Assembly: GCF_007109405.1 (NCBI RefSeq)
Contig: NZ_VJOY01000002.1
Location: 62,001-126,000, forward strand
Origin: Pseudomonas mangiferae
GTDB taxonomy: Bacteria; Pseudomonadota; Gammaproteobacteria; Pseudomonadales; Pseudomonadaceae
DNA length: 64,000 nucleotides
Direction of reading: 5' to 3'
Shown here: positions 48,135 through 57,389 of the stretch, one piece after another
Layout of the letters: every line of letters begins with the position of its first letter
How positions within the stretch are numbered: position 1 is the stretch's first letter
Notes under the pieces: generated by a model
Seen by the model: the letters and a program-made list of their open reading frames with translations, nothing else
What the model was told of the DNA's origin: nothing
Databases searched by the model: none
Translations under genes and position numbers: made by a program

Positions 48135-51100
48135 TAGTAGTCCTCGATGGTGCGCCAATTCTGGCGGCCATTGGTTCGCGGTGACGTGTGGAAGTCCTGG
48201 CAGCCCTGAGAGGTGCAGACGGTGGGGTCGCCGTTCGCGCCTTGGGTTACGGTGAAGTCTGTACCGGTGCCCTGGCTCATTCCTGAATAGACCGTATTGT
48301 TGAAGTTGTCGTTGTTGTCGATGACGCCGTTCTGGCCGAAGTCGAACACCGTGAAAGACGTGGCACCGCCCGTGAAGGGGTCCAGGCCATACAACCGGCC
48401 GGTCGAGCCGCTGGCACAGGGGTCGTCATTGGGGGTCAGGCTCGCGGCCAACAGAACGTCGCCAGACACACTCATGTCCTGGACCACCATCTCGCCCTTG
48501 GGCGTGCCTGGGTTCAGGTCGAGGTACCAGCCGGATTTCTTCGTCCAGTCGACGGGGTTGGTGGTGAGCTTGTCCACCTCCCGGGTGGAGGTCGTCGTCT
48601 TGACCGAACCGTCGGCATTGTAGGAATAGTCCCCGGTAGACGGGTCGATGACCTTGTTGGTGAACGTCACGTTGCTGCGAGTCAACGTCTGGGCCTGCAG
48701 GCTGCCGCGAGTCAGGGCCGGCGTGGTGCTGGCGGACTCGCCCAGGGTCTGGGTATCCCAAATGCCATACAGGCTCATGGCACGCGTGGTATCCGCTGTC
48801 GCGTCGTCCTGCTCCACGTACTTGCCGGTCCCGAAAATCACGATGTAACCCTTGCGGCTGGGATGACGTACCAGGGAAGGGGCCGCTGTGATGGACTGCC
48901 GGGTGCCGTTGGACGCGAGTGCACTGTAGAGCGGCTTGCCGCCGAACGAGACCTGGAAGCCGCCGTAGGTGCCGCGCTCGGGGGTGAATGGAACGTTGCC
49001 GATCGCCGCGCCACTGTACAGGTCGAATCGCCACAGGTTGCCCTGCAGATCGCCGGCATAGGCATAGTCGGCGACACCATCGCTGTTGTTGTCGGCGAGC
49101 TTCGGCGTCGACAAGCCGTTGGCCACGTTGGCCGTGCCTTGGACCTTCAGCTCCTTGAGCAACGTGCCTTTTTCCAGGTCGATGACCAGCAAGGCGGCTT
49201 GGTCGTTCTCGCTTCCGTAGCCATTGCCCGTTACCACTGCCCACTTGCCACCGTGCAGGCGCGCCACGGTGGGTTTGCCGAAGGTATAGCCCAGCTCCGA
49301 GTACTTGTCGGTGCCGAACTCCCACAGCAGCTTGACGTTGGCCGGATCAGTGATGTCCAGGGCGAAAAGCCCTTTGCCACCCGCTCGCAGGGTACCGATT
49401 AGGATGGTTTTCCACGCGCCATTGATGAGGGCATCGGCCACGACGGGGGTGCCGTCCACGTAGAACTGGTGAGCGCCCCCCACGTATTTCACGGCGCTCA
49501 GGCGGTTGAGCTTTTCATGGACCGCGGTAGGAATGAACGCGAAGGTCTCTTCCCCCGTATCAGCGTTGAAGCCGTGCAGCATGCCATCGTTGGCACCAAC
49601 GTAGATGCGCTTCGCACGGCTTTCCTGATCCTTCACGAACGCGCTGTAGGTGTTGTTCGGGTCGAATGCACTGGACAACAACCAGGGCAGGTATTGCGCC
49701 TCGCCAACCAGCACGGGTTTGGAGTTCACGATATCGCCCAGTACGGAGCTGCGGGCCCGGAAGATGCGGGAAGAATCGGAGGCGCCATCCTTCATTTCCA
49801 GCGAGCGATCGCCCGACAGGAAATTCAGGCGTTTCTCGCCATTGGTATCGGCCTTGTTATCCTGATCGAAGTCTCGATTCAGCAGGGTACCCAAGGCCGT
49901 ATTCTTGATATTGCTCCAGGTGAACCGAGTCAGTCCGTTGCCGGAAGTGCTACCGCTGGCAACGTAGATATACCGGCTGCTATAGGTCTTGGCCCCTAGC
50001 TTGCTCGCCGCTCGCCAGACTTCGCTCACTACCGGGGAAACCCCCCGCTGGTTGCTCAGTACAGTCTTGGTACGGATCAGGTCACCGCTCCACTGCTTGG
50101 AGCTGTCGAACGTGGTCTGGTTGCCGTAGCGAATCAGGCCGGTACCGTCGGAGCTGACCTCGGAGCCCACCGCTGGAGCGGTTGCCGAGGTTTCCTTGGC
50201 ATTGATGGACGTGAGGATCTTCTCGAATGCGTTGACCAGCGCCTCGGGCGTATCGGCGCTGAAGAACTCGCCACGGGAGTTGACCGCGGCGTGCCACAGG
50301 TCATAGACGTTGTTGGCATTGTCGTTACCCACGGCCGGCCAGGCCTTGGTCCCGGCAAGCAGCTCGGCGATATTGGAGTAGGTGCTGCCGCTCCAGGTGG
50401 GGGCGGAACCACTGGTCAGCGAATTACCCAGGCCGAGCCCGACAGTAAAGTTCACCAGGTGTTGCCAGGTCGCCGGGTCGTTGCGAGGATCCCAATATTC
50501 GCTGTCGCTGAGATCGGACGGATCATCCGTGCTCTTGCTGACATAGTTGAGGTTCATCTTGACCTTGTTTTCGATATTGGTACGCGCATCGGTTGCCCAA
50601 TAGTAATAGGCCATATCGGCTAGTGTGCCGCTATAACTATCCTTGTAAGGCGCTCGAGGCGTATAACTGCGTCCACCTGGCATGCTGGATGAAACATCAT
50701 CGCGCGGGCTCAGGACATAGCCTGATCCAGTTACCCCGTTCCACATGCCATCGGTCATCATCACATGATAGCTAGCACGGCATGCGAAGGTTTTCCCTTG
50801 AGCATCGACAAACATTGAGCTGTTATTCTTCAAATAATCGCCAGCACGCTTTAGGGCAGCATGTAGCGGAGTGCCTCCGTTTGCATCAATCTTGGCGAGC
50901 CAATTAAAGAAGTTGACTCGTTGCTGTTTGCTGAACTCCTTAACGCTAGCGTTACTGCAAGCACTGGATGTGCTGCCAATAGAGCAGGTGTTCAGGTTCT
51001 GCCAGTTGATGCGGATGTTCTCCGGGAGGCGGACAAAAGCCAGGTTGGCTGCAGTTTTCGTGGCAAGTAGGCGATTGCGGTAGAAGGAGTACCAAATGGC

Positions 51101-51706
51101 AAAGTTGGTCTCTTCAGCGCTTGTAACGTATTGAAGGGTGTAACAGCTATTCGAATATGAAGGTGAGTTGGCCGGACAGCCGTTCTTGACGGAATAGGTA
51201 TAGTAATGTGCACGCCCATTACAGCTGTCTCCAGACGCGCAGTAGTTTAGAAACGCGTCCGTGCCCCATTGAGGCCTGTAACTGCTGGACAGGTTCGTAG
51301 AGCCGTCGGAGGTATCGTACCCATTGATCCAGGCGCGCGTGAAACTGGGCGTATCGTAGTCGGTTACAACGATCTGATCCCCCGAGAGCGACACTTTCTT
51401 GGGGAGCTGATACGTGTAGTCGGGGTTGTAGTACATCGGGTTATAGGTATTGGACCGCGCCGCCCGATAGGAAGATATGTTGTAGATAGCATCGGGCGCA
51501 TAGGCCCAGGCCATACTGCCGGAGTCATCGAGGGTCAGCAGCAGGTTTGGAGCAACCCCTTCCGACAACATCAGGGGCTGCTGGCTGATATCCAGCTTGG
51601 TGACGGCCGAGGCACTTTGTGCCGACAGGGTCATGGCCACGCCCAGCAGGAAGGCGATCGAACCTTTACCGGCAGAAGCAAAGATAGTGTTCATGTTGTA
51701 GTCCAT
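48134..51706 (-). CDS. pilY1: Type IV pilus tip adhesin PilY1
   Basis: A 1190-residue exported protein. A signal peptide ends near residue 34 (SAQSASA). The N-terminal third resembles a von Willebrand A domain with the MIDAS DDSGS at residues 60-64; the C-terminal half is a beta-propeller with QHALRV-free but clear propeller repeats (YVGANDGMLHGF, GTGKYVE) and a calcium loop DNNSDGVAD near residue 870 that matches the PilY1 calcium site controlling retraction. The start could be GTG 51709, ATG 51706 (TGATG overlap with pilX) or ATG 51694. The part around 50560-51500 is lower in GC than the rest. Confidence 0.93.
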   Translation of the reverse strand: MDYNMNTIFASAGKGSIAFLLGVAMTLSAQSASAVTKLDISQQPLMLSEGVAPNLLLTLDDSGSMAWAYAPDAIYNISSYRAARSNTYNPMYYNPDYTYQLPKKVSLSGDQIVVTDYDTPSFTRAWINGYDTSDGSTNLSSSYRPQWGTDAFLNYCASGDSCNGRAHYYTYSVKNGCPANSPSYSNSCYTLQYVTSAEETNFAIWYSFYRNRLLATKTAANLAFVRLPENIRINWQNLNTCSIGSTSSACSNASVKEFSKQQRVNFFNWLAKIDANGGTPLHAALKRAGDYLKNNSSMFVDAQGKTFACRASYHVMMTDGMWNGVTGSGYVLSPRDDVSSSMPGGRSYTPRAPYKDSYSGTLADMAYYYWATDARTNIENKVKMNLNYVSKSTDDPSDLSDSEYWDPRNDPATWQHLVNFTVGLGLGNSLTSGSAPTWSGSTYSNIAELLAGTKAWPAVGNDNANNVYDLWHAAVNSRGEFFSADTPEALVNAFEKILTSINAKETSATAPAVGSEVSSDGTGLIRYGNQTTFDSSKQWSGDLIRTKTVLSNQRGVSPVVSEVWRAASKLGAKTYSSRYIYVASGSTSGNGLTRFTWSNIKNTALGTLLNRDFDQDNKADTNGEKRLNFLSGDRSLEMKDGASDSSRIFRARSSVLGDIVNSKPVLVGEAQYLPWLLSSAFDPNNTYSAFVKDQESRAKRIYVGANDGMLHGFNADTGEETFAFIPTAVHEKLNRLSAVKYVGGAHQFYVDGTPVVADALINGAWKTILIGTLRAGGKGLFALDITDPANVKLLWEFGTDKYSELGYTFGKPTVARLHGGKWAVVTGNGYGSENDQAALLVIDLEKGTLLKELKVQGTANVANGLSTPKLADNNSDGVADYAYAGDLQGNLWRFDLYSGAAIGNVPFTPERGTYGGFQVSFGGKPLYSALASNGTRQSITAAPSLVRHPSRKGYIVIFGTGKYVEQDDATADTTRAMSLYGIWDTQTLGESASTTPALTRGSLQAQTLTRSNVTFTNKVIDPSTGDYSYNADGSVKTTTSTREVDKLTTNPVDWTKKSGWYLDLNPGTPKGEMVVQDMSVSGDVLLAASLTPNDDPCASGSTGRLYGLDPFTGGATSFTVFDFGQNGVIDNNDNFNNTVYSGMSQGTGTDFTVTQGANGDPTVCTSQGCQDFHTSPRTNGRQNWRTIEDY

Positions 51707-52305
51707 CACGAGCGCGGCGGATAAAAGCGAGCATGGGTCGCTTGCAGGTAAGTCAGGGCATTCGCCTGGTTGACGGCCTTGCTGTTGTTTTCATAGAACA
51801 GCGTGACGTTCTCGCCCTTCAGGAAGCTGCCATATTCAGGATTCAGAGCCCTTCCCTGGTTGTAGCCGTCTGGCACTCGCATGGTCATCCAGCTGACCGT
51901 TTTACCTGTTTCGGAGCCCGTCGTTACTGCGGGATCGCTGCCCTTGTAGGTCATCAACATGGGGCCTTGGGAAGGCTTGACGTGGATTTTGTTCAGTTCG
52001 GTGTAGTCGTCGGTCTGGTAAACGCAAGGTACCTGCCGGTCGCTTTTGGCGCCGGTGCAGTCCTTGGTCTCGATGGGCGGCTTGAAGGAGCCTTTGAGTG
52101 TCCAGAAACGCCGCTGCCCTTCCCGCAAGCCGGCTTCCGCGGCGTTGTATAGGCGTTTCTGCTCGAGGAAGCCGCCGGTAATACGGCTTTCCAGCGTGAC
52201 TTCGCGCATGTTGGACAGCGCGAGCAGGGTTACTACCAACAGGAAGATCAAGCCGATGACCAGGGTGACGCCCCGTTGCCGGCGAGGGGAAAAGGGCTGT
52301 TTCAT
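51706..52305 (-). CDS. pilX: Minor pilin PilX
   Basis: A 199-residue prepilin-like protein with a basic leader (MKQPFSPRRQRG) and the hydrophobic helix VTLVIGLIFLLVV. It lacks the usual Glu at +5 (Ile there), which is normal for PilX and its type II secretion relative GspK, thought to sit at the tip of the priming complex. The ATG at 52305 overlaps the pilW stop by four bases; the longer upstream frame lies within pilW. Confidence 0.93.
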   Translation of the reverse strand: MKQPFSPRRQRGVTLVIGLIFLLVVTLLALSNMREVTLESRITGGFLEQKRLYNAAEAGLREGQRRFWTLKGSFKPPIETKDCTGAKSDRQVPCVYQTDDYTELNKIHVKPSQGPMLMTYKGSDPAVTTGSETGKTVSWMTMRVPDGYNQGRALNPEYGSFLKGENVTLFYENNSKAVNQANALTYLQATHARFYPPRS

Positions 52306-53141
52306 GGCATCAGGTTCCTGAGGGTCTGGTTGCTGCGTGAAAGCTGATAAAGCTGGCGCTTGTCGGCACTGCTGAGGGCCGTCTTGTTGACGTCGCCGAT
52401 CTCGTACCATTGGTCCAGGACGGGCGCGTCATCACCCATGCGGATGCCGTTTTCGCTGGACGCGAGCACATAGACGCGCAGGCTGCGAATGATATCGGTG
52501 TCCTTCAGCTCGGATGCCTTCCGGTAGGCATTCACCACCCGATTGCTCTGGTTGTCGGTTTCGACGCCATACTCGAGCTTGAAGTCGGCCAGGCTGGTCA
52601 CCAGTTCGCCGGTTTGCCAGCCTTTGCCGTCATCCGAATTCTGACCGCAATAAAGCGCTTTCTTGCTAGGGATATAGCTGATCCGGGTGACCATGACCTT
52701 CTCCTCGGAGAAGTCATTGTTCTTGCGGAACGTGTCGCTGTTCACGATGGGGACTTCGTTACCCAGGCAGTCATGTTCGCCACTGAATGCCGTCTGGTAG
52801 CGAACGCACACGCCATATTCGCCGGCGTCCTTGGCCTTGGCCTTGACGACGGTTTCGCCTTCGCCGAAAGCCTCGCAATAGGCATCGGCTGCCTTGGTGG
52901 TGAAAACCCCGGCGAAATCGTTGTCGGCCAGGCGACGGTAGCCAGCCTTGATGACCTGTTTTTCGATGAGCATGGCGGCGAAGCGGCTGTTTTCCTGGTT
53001 GCCGCCCTGACCCTGCTGGAAAAGGTAGCTGCGCTTGTTGTCCAGGTAGATCTGCACGATTCCCAGGATCAGGAAGCTGCTGATAGCCAGGGCAATCATC
53101 AGCTCGACGATGGAGAGTCCGCGTTGGGCATTGGTGTTCAT
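52302..53141 (-). CDS. pilW: Minor pilin PilW
   Basis: A 279-residue prepilin with leader MNTNAQRG and helix LSIVELMIALAISSFLIL (Glu at +5). The large globular domain has several cysteines and a PilW-like end (LYQLSRSNQTLRNLMP). PilW belongs to the PilV-PilW-PilX-PilY1 priming subcomplex. Only four bases separate its start from the end of pilV. Confidence 0.94.
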   Translation of the reverse strand: MNTNAQRGLSIVELMIALAISSFLILGIVQIYLDNKRSYLFQQGQGGNQENSRFAAMLIEKQVIKAGYRRLADNDFAGVFTTKAADAYCEAFGEGETVVKAKAKDAGEYGVCVRYQTAFSGEHDCLGNEVPIVNSDTFRKNNDFSEEKVMVTRISYIPSKKALYCGQNSDDGKGWQTGELVTSLADFKLEYGVETDNQSNRVVNAYRKASELKDTDIIRSLRVYVLASSENGIRMGDDAPVLDQWYEIGDVNKTALSSADKRQLYQLSRSNQTLRNLMP

Positions 53142-53145
53142 CGGG

Positions 53146-53682
53146 TCATAGCTCGGTGCGGATGGTGTAGGTGCAGGTGGTCTCGTTCTGTTTGTCGGGA
53201 TTCAGGCATTCCCCTTTTTTCACCGACCACGCCAACTGAATCTCGATGGCCGAGCCCTTCGTGGAGTCGCAGCTCCCGGCGGTCCAGCTGCGACAGACGT
53301 AGAACTTGCTTTTCAGCAGGTCCTTGGCGCCCGGCAACGTATCGCTGGCCTGCTTCGCCCAGCAGGCGAGCTGCTTGCCTGGCTCGTCCGAGTACACGTC
53401 GGTCGAACTGCAGGTAGCGAAGTCCTCGTTCGGCTGCTTGTAGAAATCCGAGGCGGTCTTGAGCTGGGCCCGGCTGTCGAGGATGGCGTCCGGGTTGCTC
53501 CGGATGATTTCCATCAGGTTGCTTGCCAGCAGGGCCGCTGCGTTGCGTTGCACCGAGTCCTGGGTGTACTGCACCGTCTTGCTCTGCAATGCGACCATGC
53601 CCAGCACGCCTACGCAGACCAGCAACAGGGTGATCATCACCTCGATCAAGCCCAGGCCTCTCTGATCGTTCATCTTCATCAT
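53146..53682 (-). CDS. pilV: Minor pilin PilV
   Basis: A 178-residue prepilin with the cleavage motif QRG/LGLIEVMITLLL (Glu at +5) and a PilV-type second part (ALLASNLMEIIRSNPDAILD). Several Met codons are possible starts (53682, 53679, 53673); none has a strong ribosome site, so coupling to fimU, whose stop lies two bases upstream, is likely. Confidence 0.93.
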   Translation of the reverse strand: MMKMNDQRGLGLIEVMITLLLVCVGVLGMVALQSKTVQYTQDSVQRNAAALLASNLMEIIRSNPDAILDSRAQLKTASDFYKQPNEDFATCSSTDVYSDEPGKQLACWAKQASDTLPGAKDLLKSKFYVCRSWTAGSCDSTKGSAIEIQLAWSVKKGECLNPDKQNETTCTYTIRTEL

Positions 53683-53684
53683 GG

Positions 53685-54185
53685 CTAACAGCTACTCATG
53701 GTGGCGGCGTTGTCCCTGGTCTTTCCCCGGTTCCACATACGCACGCTGCCGCTGACGTCGACCGTGAGGGTGAAACCGTTGGCGGCGCCATTGCTGCCGC
53801 AGAGCACGATGGTGGTGGCAGGAGCCTTGGTGGTGCCGTTGGGGTAGAAGGTGACCACGTTCTGGCTGGAATTGATGGATACCGAGCCCATGTCCACCGC
53901 GGTGTTCACGATGCGGAGCGCCTCGCTATCCGCTTTGGTGCAAAGCGTCTTGACGGAGATCTTGCCGGCGTCGAAGCACACCATGAGGGTGCTGCGGTTG
54001 GCTGCCGCGGTACTGCGGGCGAACTGCAACAGCCCGTAGATTTCCCCGGCGGCGCCCTGGGTGCGGTTGTTGCTGACCAGCGAGGAGAAGCTTGGTATGG
54101 CGATGGCGGAGAAGACGGCCATCAGGGCGACGACGATCATCAATTCCGTCAACGTGAAACCGGAAGAATTCTTTGCGCGTTTCAT
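53685..54185 (-). CDS. fimU: Minor pilin FimU
   Basis: A 166-residue prepilin with motif SSG/FTLTELMIVVAL and an H-type pseudopilin (GspH/FimT) head ending in SSC. FimU links the priming complex to the major pilin. A 100-base gap separates it from fimT. In P. aeruginosa the operon is activated by AlgR from a promoter before fimU; I did not find a clear AlgR site here. Confidence 0.93.
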   Translation of the reverse strand: MKRAKNSSGFTLTELMIVVALMAVFSAIAIPSFSSLVSNNRTQGAAGEIYGLLQFARSTAAANRSTLMVCFDAGKISVKTLCTKADSEALRIVNTAVDMGSVSINSSQNVVTFYPNGTTKAPATTIVLCGSNGAANGFTLTVDVSGSVRMWNRGKTRDNAATMSSC

Positions 54186-54287
54186 GGAAACATCCCAGAC
54201 AACATCGATTGCGATGATGCGGCAAAGCGTCGGGGCCGTCCGCCCTCGTCGGGATGACCGGGCGGATCGGGCGATGGTTGGCGACGC

Positions 54288-54791
54288 TCAGTGGCAACTG
54301 GTGCCGCGGTCCTCGTCGTTCAGGGGCAGCGGTTTCACCCGGCCCTGGCGGTTGATCACCAGTTGGCGGCCGTCGCGGCCTTTCGGATCGCACAGGATGA
54401 AGCGGCCGTTCCCGGTCGGCACGGTGCCGTTGCGCTGGAAGCGCAGGCGCGGCGAAAAGCCTTGCCAGGCCAGGACATGCCGGGTTTGTATCCGGAATTG
54501 CTGGATCGTTTGATCCGAGTCGGCGTAGCGGACCAGCCAGCCGTGGTTCCATTCCTCGTCGCAGACCAGGCCGTCCGTGGAGCCGCAGACTTCGATGTCC
54601 CGGTTGCGCACGACGCTGGTGATGCGGGCGTCCTGCAGGTGCGCATGCAACTGGTCGCGCAGCACGTCCAGGCGTGTGCGGTCGACCCACTGGCCGAAGG
54701 CCGGCAGAGCGATGCCGGCGAAGATCGAGAGGAGGGCGAGGCTGATGAGCAGTTCGAGAAGGCTGAAGGCCTTCTGGCGGGCATGACGCAT
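54288..54791 (-). CDS. fimT: Minor pilin FimT
   Basis: A 167-residue GspH/FimT pseudopilin. The helix FSLLELLISLALLSIF has Glu at +5, but the residue before the cleavage site is Ala (QKA/FSLLE) instead of the nearly invariant Gly; the codon is GCC, so this is not a reading error by frame. The ATG at 54791 has AAGGA upstream. FimT relatives bind DNA for uptake in some species; the late basic stretch (RQLVINRQGRVK) could serve that. Confidence 0.9.
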   Translation of the reverse strand: MRHARQKAFSLLELLISLALLSIFAGIALPAFGQWVDRTRLDVLRDQLHAHLQDARITSVVRNRDIEVCGSTDGLVCDEEWNHGWLVRYADSDQTIQQFRIQTRHVLAWQGFSPRLRFQRNGTVPTGNGRFILCDPKGRDGRQLVINRQGRVKPLPLNDEDRGTSCH

Positions 54792-54820
54792 GGGCACAGT
54801 CCTTTGCTGAGAGAGAAAAA

Positions 54821-54842
54821 GAGGCGGCATCCGTGCCGCCTC
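54821..54842 (-). promoter_or_regulatory. Hairpin plus T run in the fimT leader
   Basis: On the minus strand GAGGCGGCA and TGCCGCCTC pair around a 4-base loop and are followed by TTTTTCTCTC. It looks like a terminator but lies 30 bases upstream of fimT, at the expected 5' end of its transcript. Attenuation, 5' protection of the mRNA, or a block to opposing transcripts are all possible. Confidence 0.55.
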
Positions 54843-54846
54843 GTTG

Positions 54847-54874
54847 GTTCTAGCGCGCGTCGAGCGCCTGTCAA
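54847..54874 (-). promoter_or_regulatory. Sigma-70 promoter for fimT
   Basis: A perfect TTGACA (54874-54869, minus strand) and TAGAAC (54852-54847) with a 16-base spacer. The start would be near 54840, inside the hairpin described at 54821-54842. Confidence 0.6.
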
Positions 54875-54910
54875 CGCGGCGGAGTGATCGGCCGCACAAA
54901 GTGAGAAGAC

Positions 54911-56008
54911 ATGACGAAAATCGTGGTGGTGGGGGGCGGTGTCATCGGCCTGCTCTCGGCCTGGATGCTGGCCCGGGACGGCGTGGCGGTGGAGCTGATC
55001 GAGCGTGGGCAGACCGGGCACGAGGCGTCCTGGGCGGGTGGCGGGATCGTCTCGCCCCTCTATCCGTGGCGCTACGATCCGGCGGTCACGGCCTTGTCGG
55101 AGTGGTCCCAGGCCTTTTACCCGGCCCTGGCGGAGCGGCTCCTGGTGGAAGTCGGGGTCGACCCCGAGGTGCACGTGACCGGGCTCTACTGGCTCGACCT
55201 GGAGGATGAAGCGAAGGCGCTGGCCTGGGCCCAGGCGCAGGGCTTGCCGCTGGAGGCGGTTTCCCTGGAGCGCGTGCGCGCCGCGGTACCGGTGCTGGGG
55301 CACGGGTTTGCCCGGGCCATTCATATGCCGGGCGTGGCCAACGTACGCAATCCGCGCCTGGGGCGGGCCCTGCGAGCGGCCCTGGAAGCGCTGCCGAACG
55401 TGCAAGTGCACGAGCATCAGGTAGTGACCGGATTCGTCGAGCACGCCGGGCGGATCGGTGGAGTGCGCACGGCGGCGGGGGCTATCGAGGGCGATGCCGT
55501 GGTGGTCGCGGCCGGGGCCTGGAGCGGCGACTTGCTGGCGCCGCTGGGGGTGACGCTGCCGGTGGAGCCGGTCAAGGGGCAGATGATCCTCTATCGCTGT
55601 GCGGCGGATTTCCTCGGCAGCATGGTGCTGGCCAAGGGGCGCTACGCTATTCCCCGTCGCGACGGCCATGTGCTGGTGGGTAGTACTCTGGAGCAGGCCG
55701 GCTACGACAAGACGCCGACCGACGAGGCCCTGGCCAGCCTGCGCGCCACGGCAGCCGAGCTCATCCCGGCTCTGGCGTCGGCGCCGGTAATTCGCCAATG
55801 GGCCGGGCTGCGGCCCGGTTCGCCCGAGGGGATTCCCTTCATCGGCGAGGTGCCGGGGCGGAAAGGCCTGTGGCTGAACTGCGGCCACTACCGCAATGGG
55901 CTGGTGCTGGCGCCGGCGTCCTGCCGGTTGCTGGCCGACCTGCTCCAGGGGCGGCGTCTGGAAATCGCCCCGTCACCCTACGCACCCAAAGGGCGACTGG
56001 TGCGCTGA
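54911..56008 (+). CDS. thiO: Glycine oxidase ThiO
   Basis: A 365-residue FAD-dependent amine oxidase (DAO family) that makes iminoglycine for the thiazole ring of thiamine. The dinucleotide-binding GGGVIGLLSAWML lies near residue 8, SWAGGGIVSPLYPWRY near residue 38, and the late RPGSPEGIPFIG near residue 300 is typical. GAGAAG precedes the ATG. Other thi genes are not adjacent. It is divergent from fimT and ends in a hairpin shared with pilR. Confidence 0.94.
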   Translation: MTKIVVVGGGVIGLLSAWMLARDGVAVELIERGQTGHEASWAGGGIVSPLYPWRYDPAVTALSEWSQAFYPALAERLLVEVGVDPEVHVTGLYWLDLEDEAKALAWAQAQGLPLEAVSLERVRAAVPVLGHGFARAIHMPGVANVRNPRLGRALRAALEALPNVQVHEHQVVTGFVEHAGRIGGVRTAAGAIEGDAVVVAAGAWSGDLLAPLGVTLPVEPVKGQMILYRCAADFLGSMVLAKGRYAIPRRDGHVLVGSTLEQAGYDKTPTDEALASLRATAAELIPALASAPVIRQWAGLRPGSPEGIPFIGEVPGRKGLWLNCGHYRNGLVLAPASCRLLADLLQGRRLEIAPSPYAPKGRLVR

Positions 56009-56013
56009 GCCAG

Positions 56014-56042
56014 GAACGCCCGGGCTTCTCGCCCGGGCGTTC
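56014..56042. terminator. Hairpin between thiO and pilR
   Basis: GAACGCCCGGGC and GCCCGGGCGTTC, a perfect 12-bp stem with a 5-base loop, lie between the two converging genes. The T run is weak (GGTTTC). Confidence 0.8.
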
Positions 56043-56046
56043 GGTT

Positions 56047-57387
56047 TCAGTCGATGCCCAGCTTCTTTAGGCGGTAGCGCATGGAGCGGAAGGTGAGCCC
56101 CAGCCGCTGGGCGGCCGCCGTGCGGTTCCAGCGGGTTTCCTCCAGGGCCTGCATGATCAGCTTGCGCTCGATGTCTTCCAGGTAGTCCTCGATATTGTCC
56201 ACCTGGGCCAGAGACGCTTCGCCACTATCAGCCGAGCACGGCGCATCGGCCAGGCGCAGGTCCTGCTGCTTGATCGTGTCGTCCTCGCAGAGGGTATAGG
56301 CCCGCTCCAGCATGTTCTCCAGCTCCCGGACGTTGCCCGGGAACCGGTAGTTCTTGAGTTTTTCCAGGGCTTCGGGGGCCAGTTCGGCACCGCTCAGCCC
56401 GCTCTCCGCCGACAGGCGCCTGAGCACGGCATCGGCCAGCAGCGGAATGTCCTCGCGGCGCTCCCGCAGGGGCGGCACCCGCAACTCGATCACGTTGAGG
56501 CGGTAGTAGAGGTCCTGGCGGAAACGCCCCGCGGCGACTTCCGCGGCCAGGTCCTTGTGGGTGGCGCTGAGGATGCGCACGTCCACCACCTGCTCCTGCT
56601 GGCCGCCCACGGTGCGCACGGCCTTTTCCTGGATTGCCCGGAGCAGCTTGACTTGCATCGGCAAGGGCAGGTCGGCCACCTCGTCGAGGAACAGGGTGCC
56701 GCTGTGGGCCGCCTGGAACAGGCCCTGCTTGTCCTCGATGGCGCCGGTGAAGCTGCCTTTCTTGTGGCCGAAGAACTCGCTTTCCATCAGCTCCGAGGGG
56801 ATCGCCCCGCAGTTCACCGGCACGAATGCCTGGTCGGCACGCGGCCCCTGCTCGTGGATCAGCCTGGCCACCAGTTCCTTGCCGCTACCCGACTCGCCGC
56901 TGATGTACACCGGCGCCTGGCTGCGGGCGAGCTTGTGCACCTGTTTGCGCAGGTCGCGCATCGGCGGCGAGTCGCCCAGCAGGCGGCTGTCCTCGACGCC
57001 CTCGGTGCCACCGTTGCTGCGCAGGCGCAGGGCCGTGGCCACCAGCTCCCGCAGGCGCCCCAGGTCCACTGGTTTGGTAAGGAAATCGAAGGCGCCCGCC
57101 TTCAACGCGTTGATAGCGGTTTCCAGGCTGCCGTAGGCAGTGATCATCGCCACCGGCACCTGGGGGTGGCGCTGCTGGATGTACTGCACCAGCTCCAGGC
57201 CACTGCCGTCAGGCAGGCGCATGTCGGTCAGGCACAGGTCGAAAGGTTCGCGCGCCAGCCACTCGCGGGCTTCCTTGACGTTGCGGGCGCTGCGGGTATC
57301 GAGCTTCATGCGTCCGAGGGTGATTTCCAGCAATTCGCGGATATCGGGTTCGTCGTCGACGATCAGGGCTCTCTGGCGAGTGGTCAT
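56047..57387 (-). CDS. pilR: Sigma-54 response regulator PilR
   Basis: A 446-residue NtrC-type regulator that turns on pilA from a sigma-54 promoter. Receiver domain residues 1-120 with D11, D12 and the phosphorylated D55 (LTDMRLPDG); AAA+ domain with Walker A GESGSGKE near residue 163 and the sigma-54 loop as GSFTGA (rather than GAFTGA, which I believe is usual for PilR); C-terminal Fis-type helix-turn-helix ending RYRLKKLGID. The ATG at 57387 lies two bases after the pilS stop, so they are coupled. Confidence 0.97.
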   Translation of the reverse strand: MTTRQRALIVDDEPDIRELLEITLGRMKLDTRSARNVKEAREWLAREPFDLCLTDMRLPDGSGLELVQYIQQRHPQVPVAMITAYGSLETAINALKAGAFDFLTKPVDLGRLRELVATALRLRSNGGTEGVEDSRLLGDSPPMRDLRKQVHKLARSQAPVYISGESGSGKELVARLIHEQGPRADQAFVPVNCGAIPSELMESEFFGHKKGSFTGAIEDKQGLFQAAHSGTLFLDEVADLPLPMQVKLLRAIQEKAVRTVGGQQEQVVDVRILSATHKDLAAEVAAGRFRQDLYYRLNVIELRVPPLRERREDIPLLADAVLRRLSAESGLSGAELAPEALEKLKNYRFPGNVRELENMLERAYTLCEDDTIKQQDLRLADAPCSADSGEASLAQVDNIEDYLEDIERKLIMQALEETRWNRTAAAQRLGLTFRSMRYRLKKLGID

Positions 57388-57389
57388 GG

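Noticed and set aside
54186-54287. AlgR-binding site before fimU
   Set aside because: No match to CCGTTCGTC or its complement in the 100-base gap.
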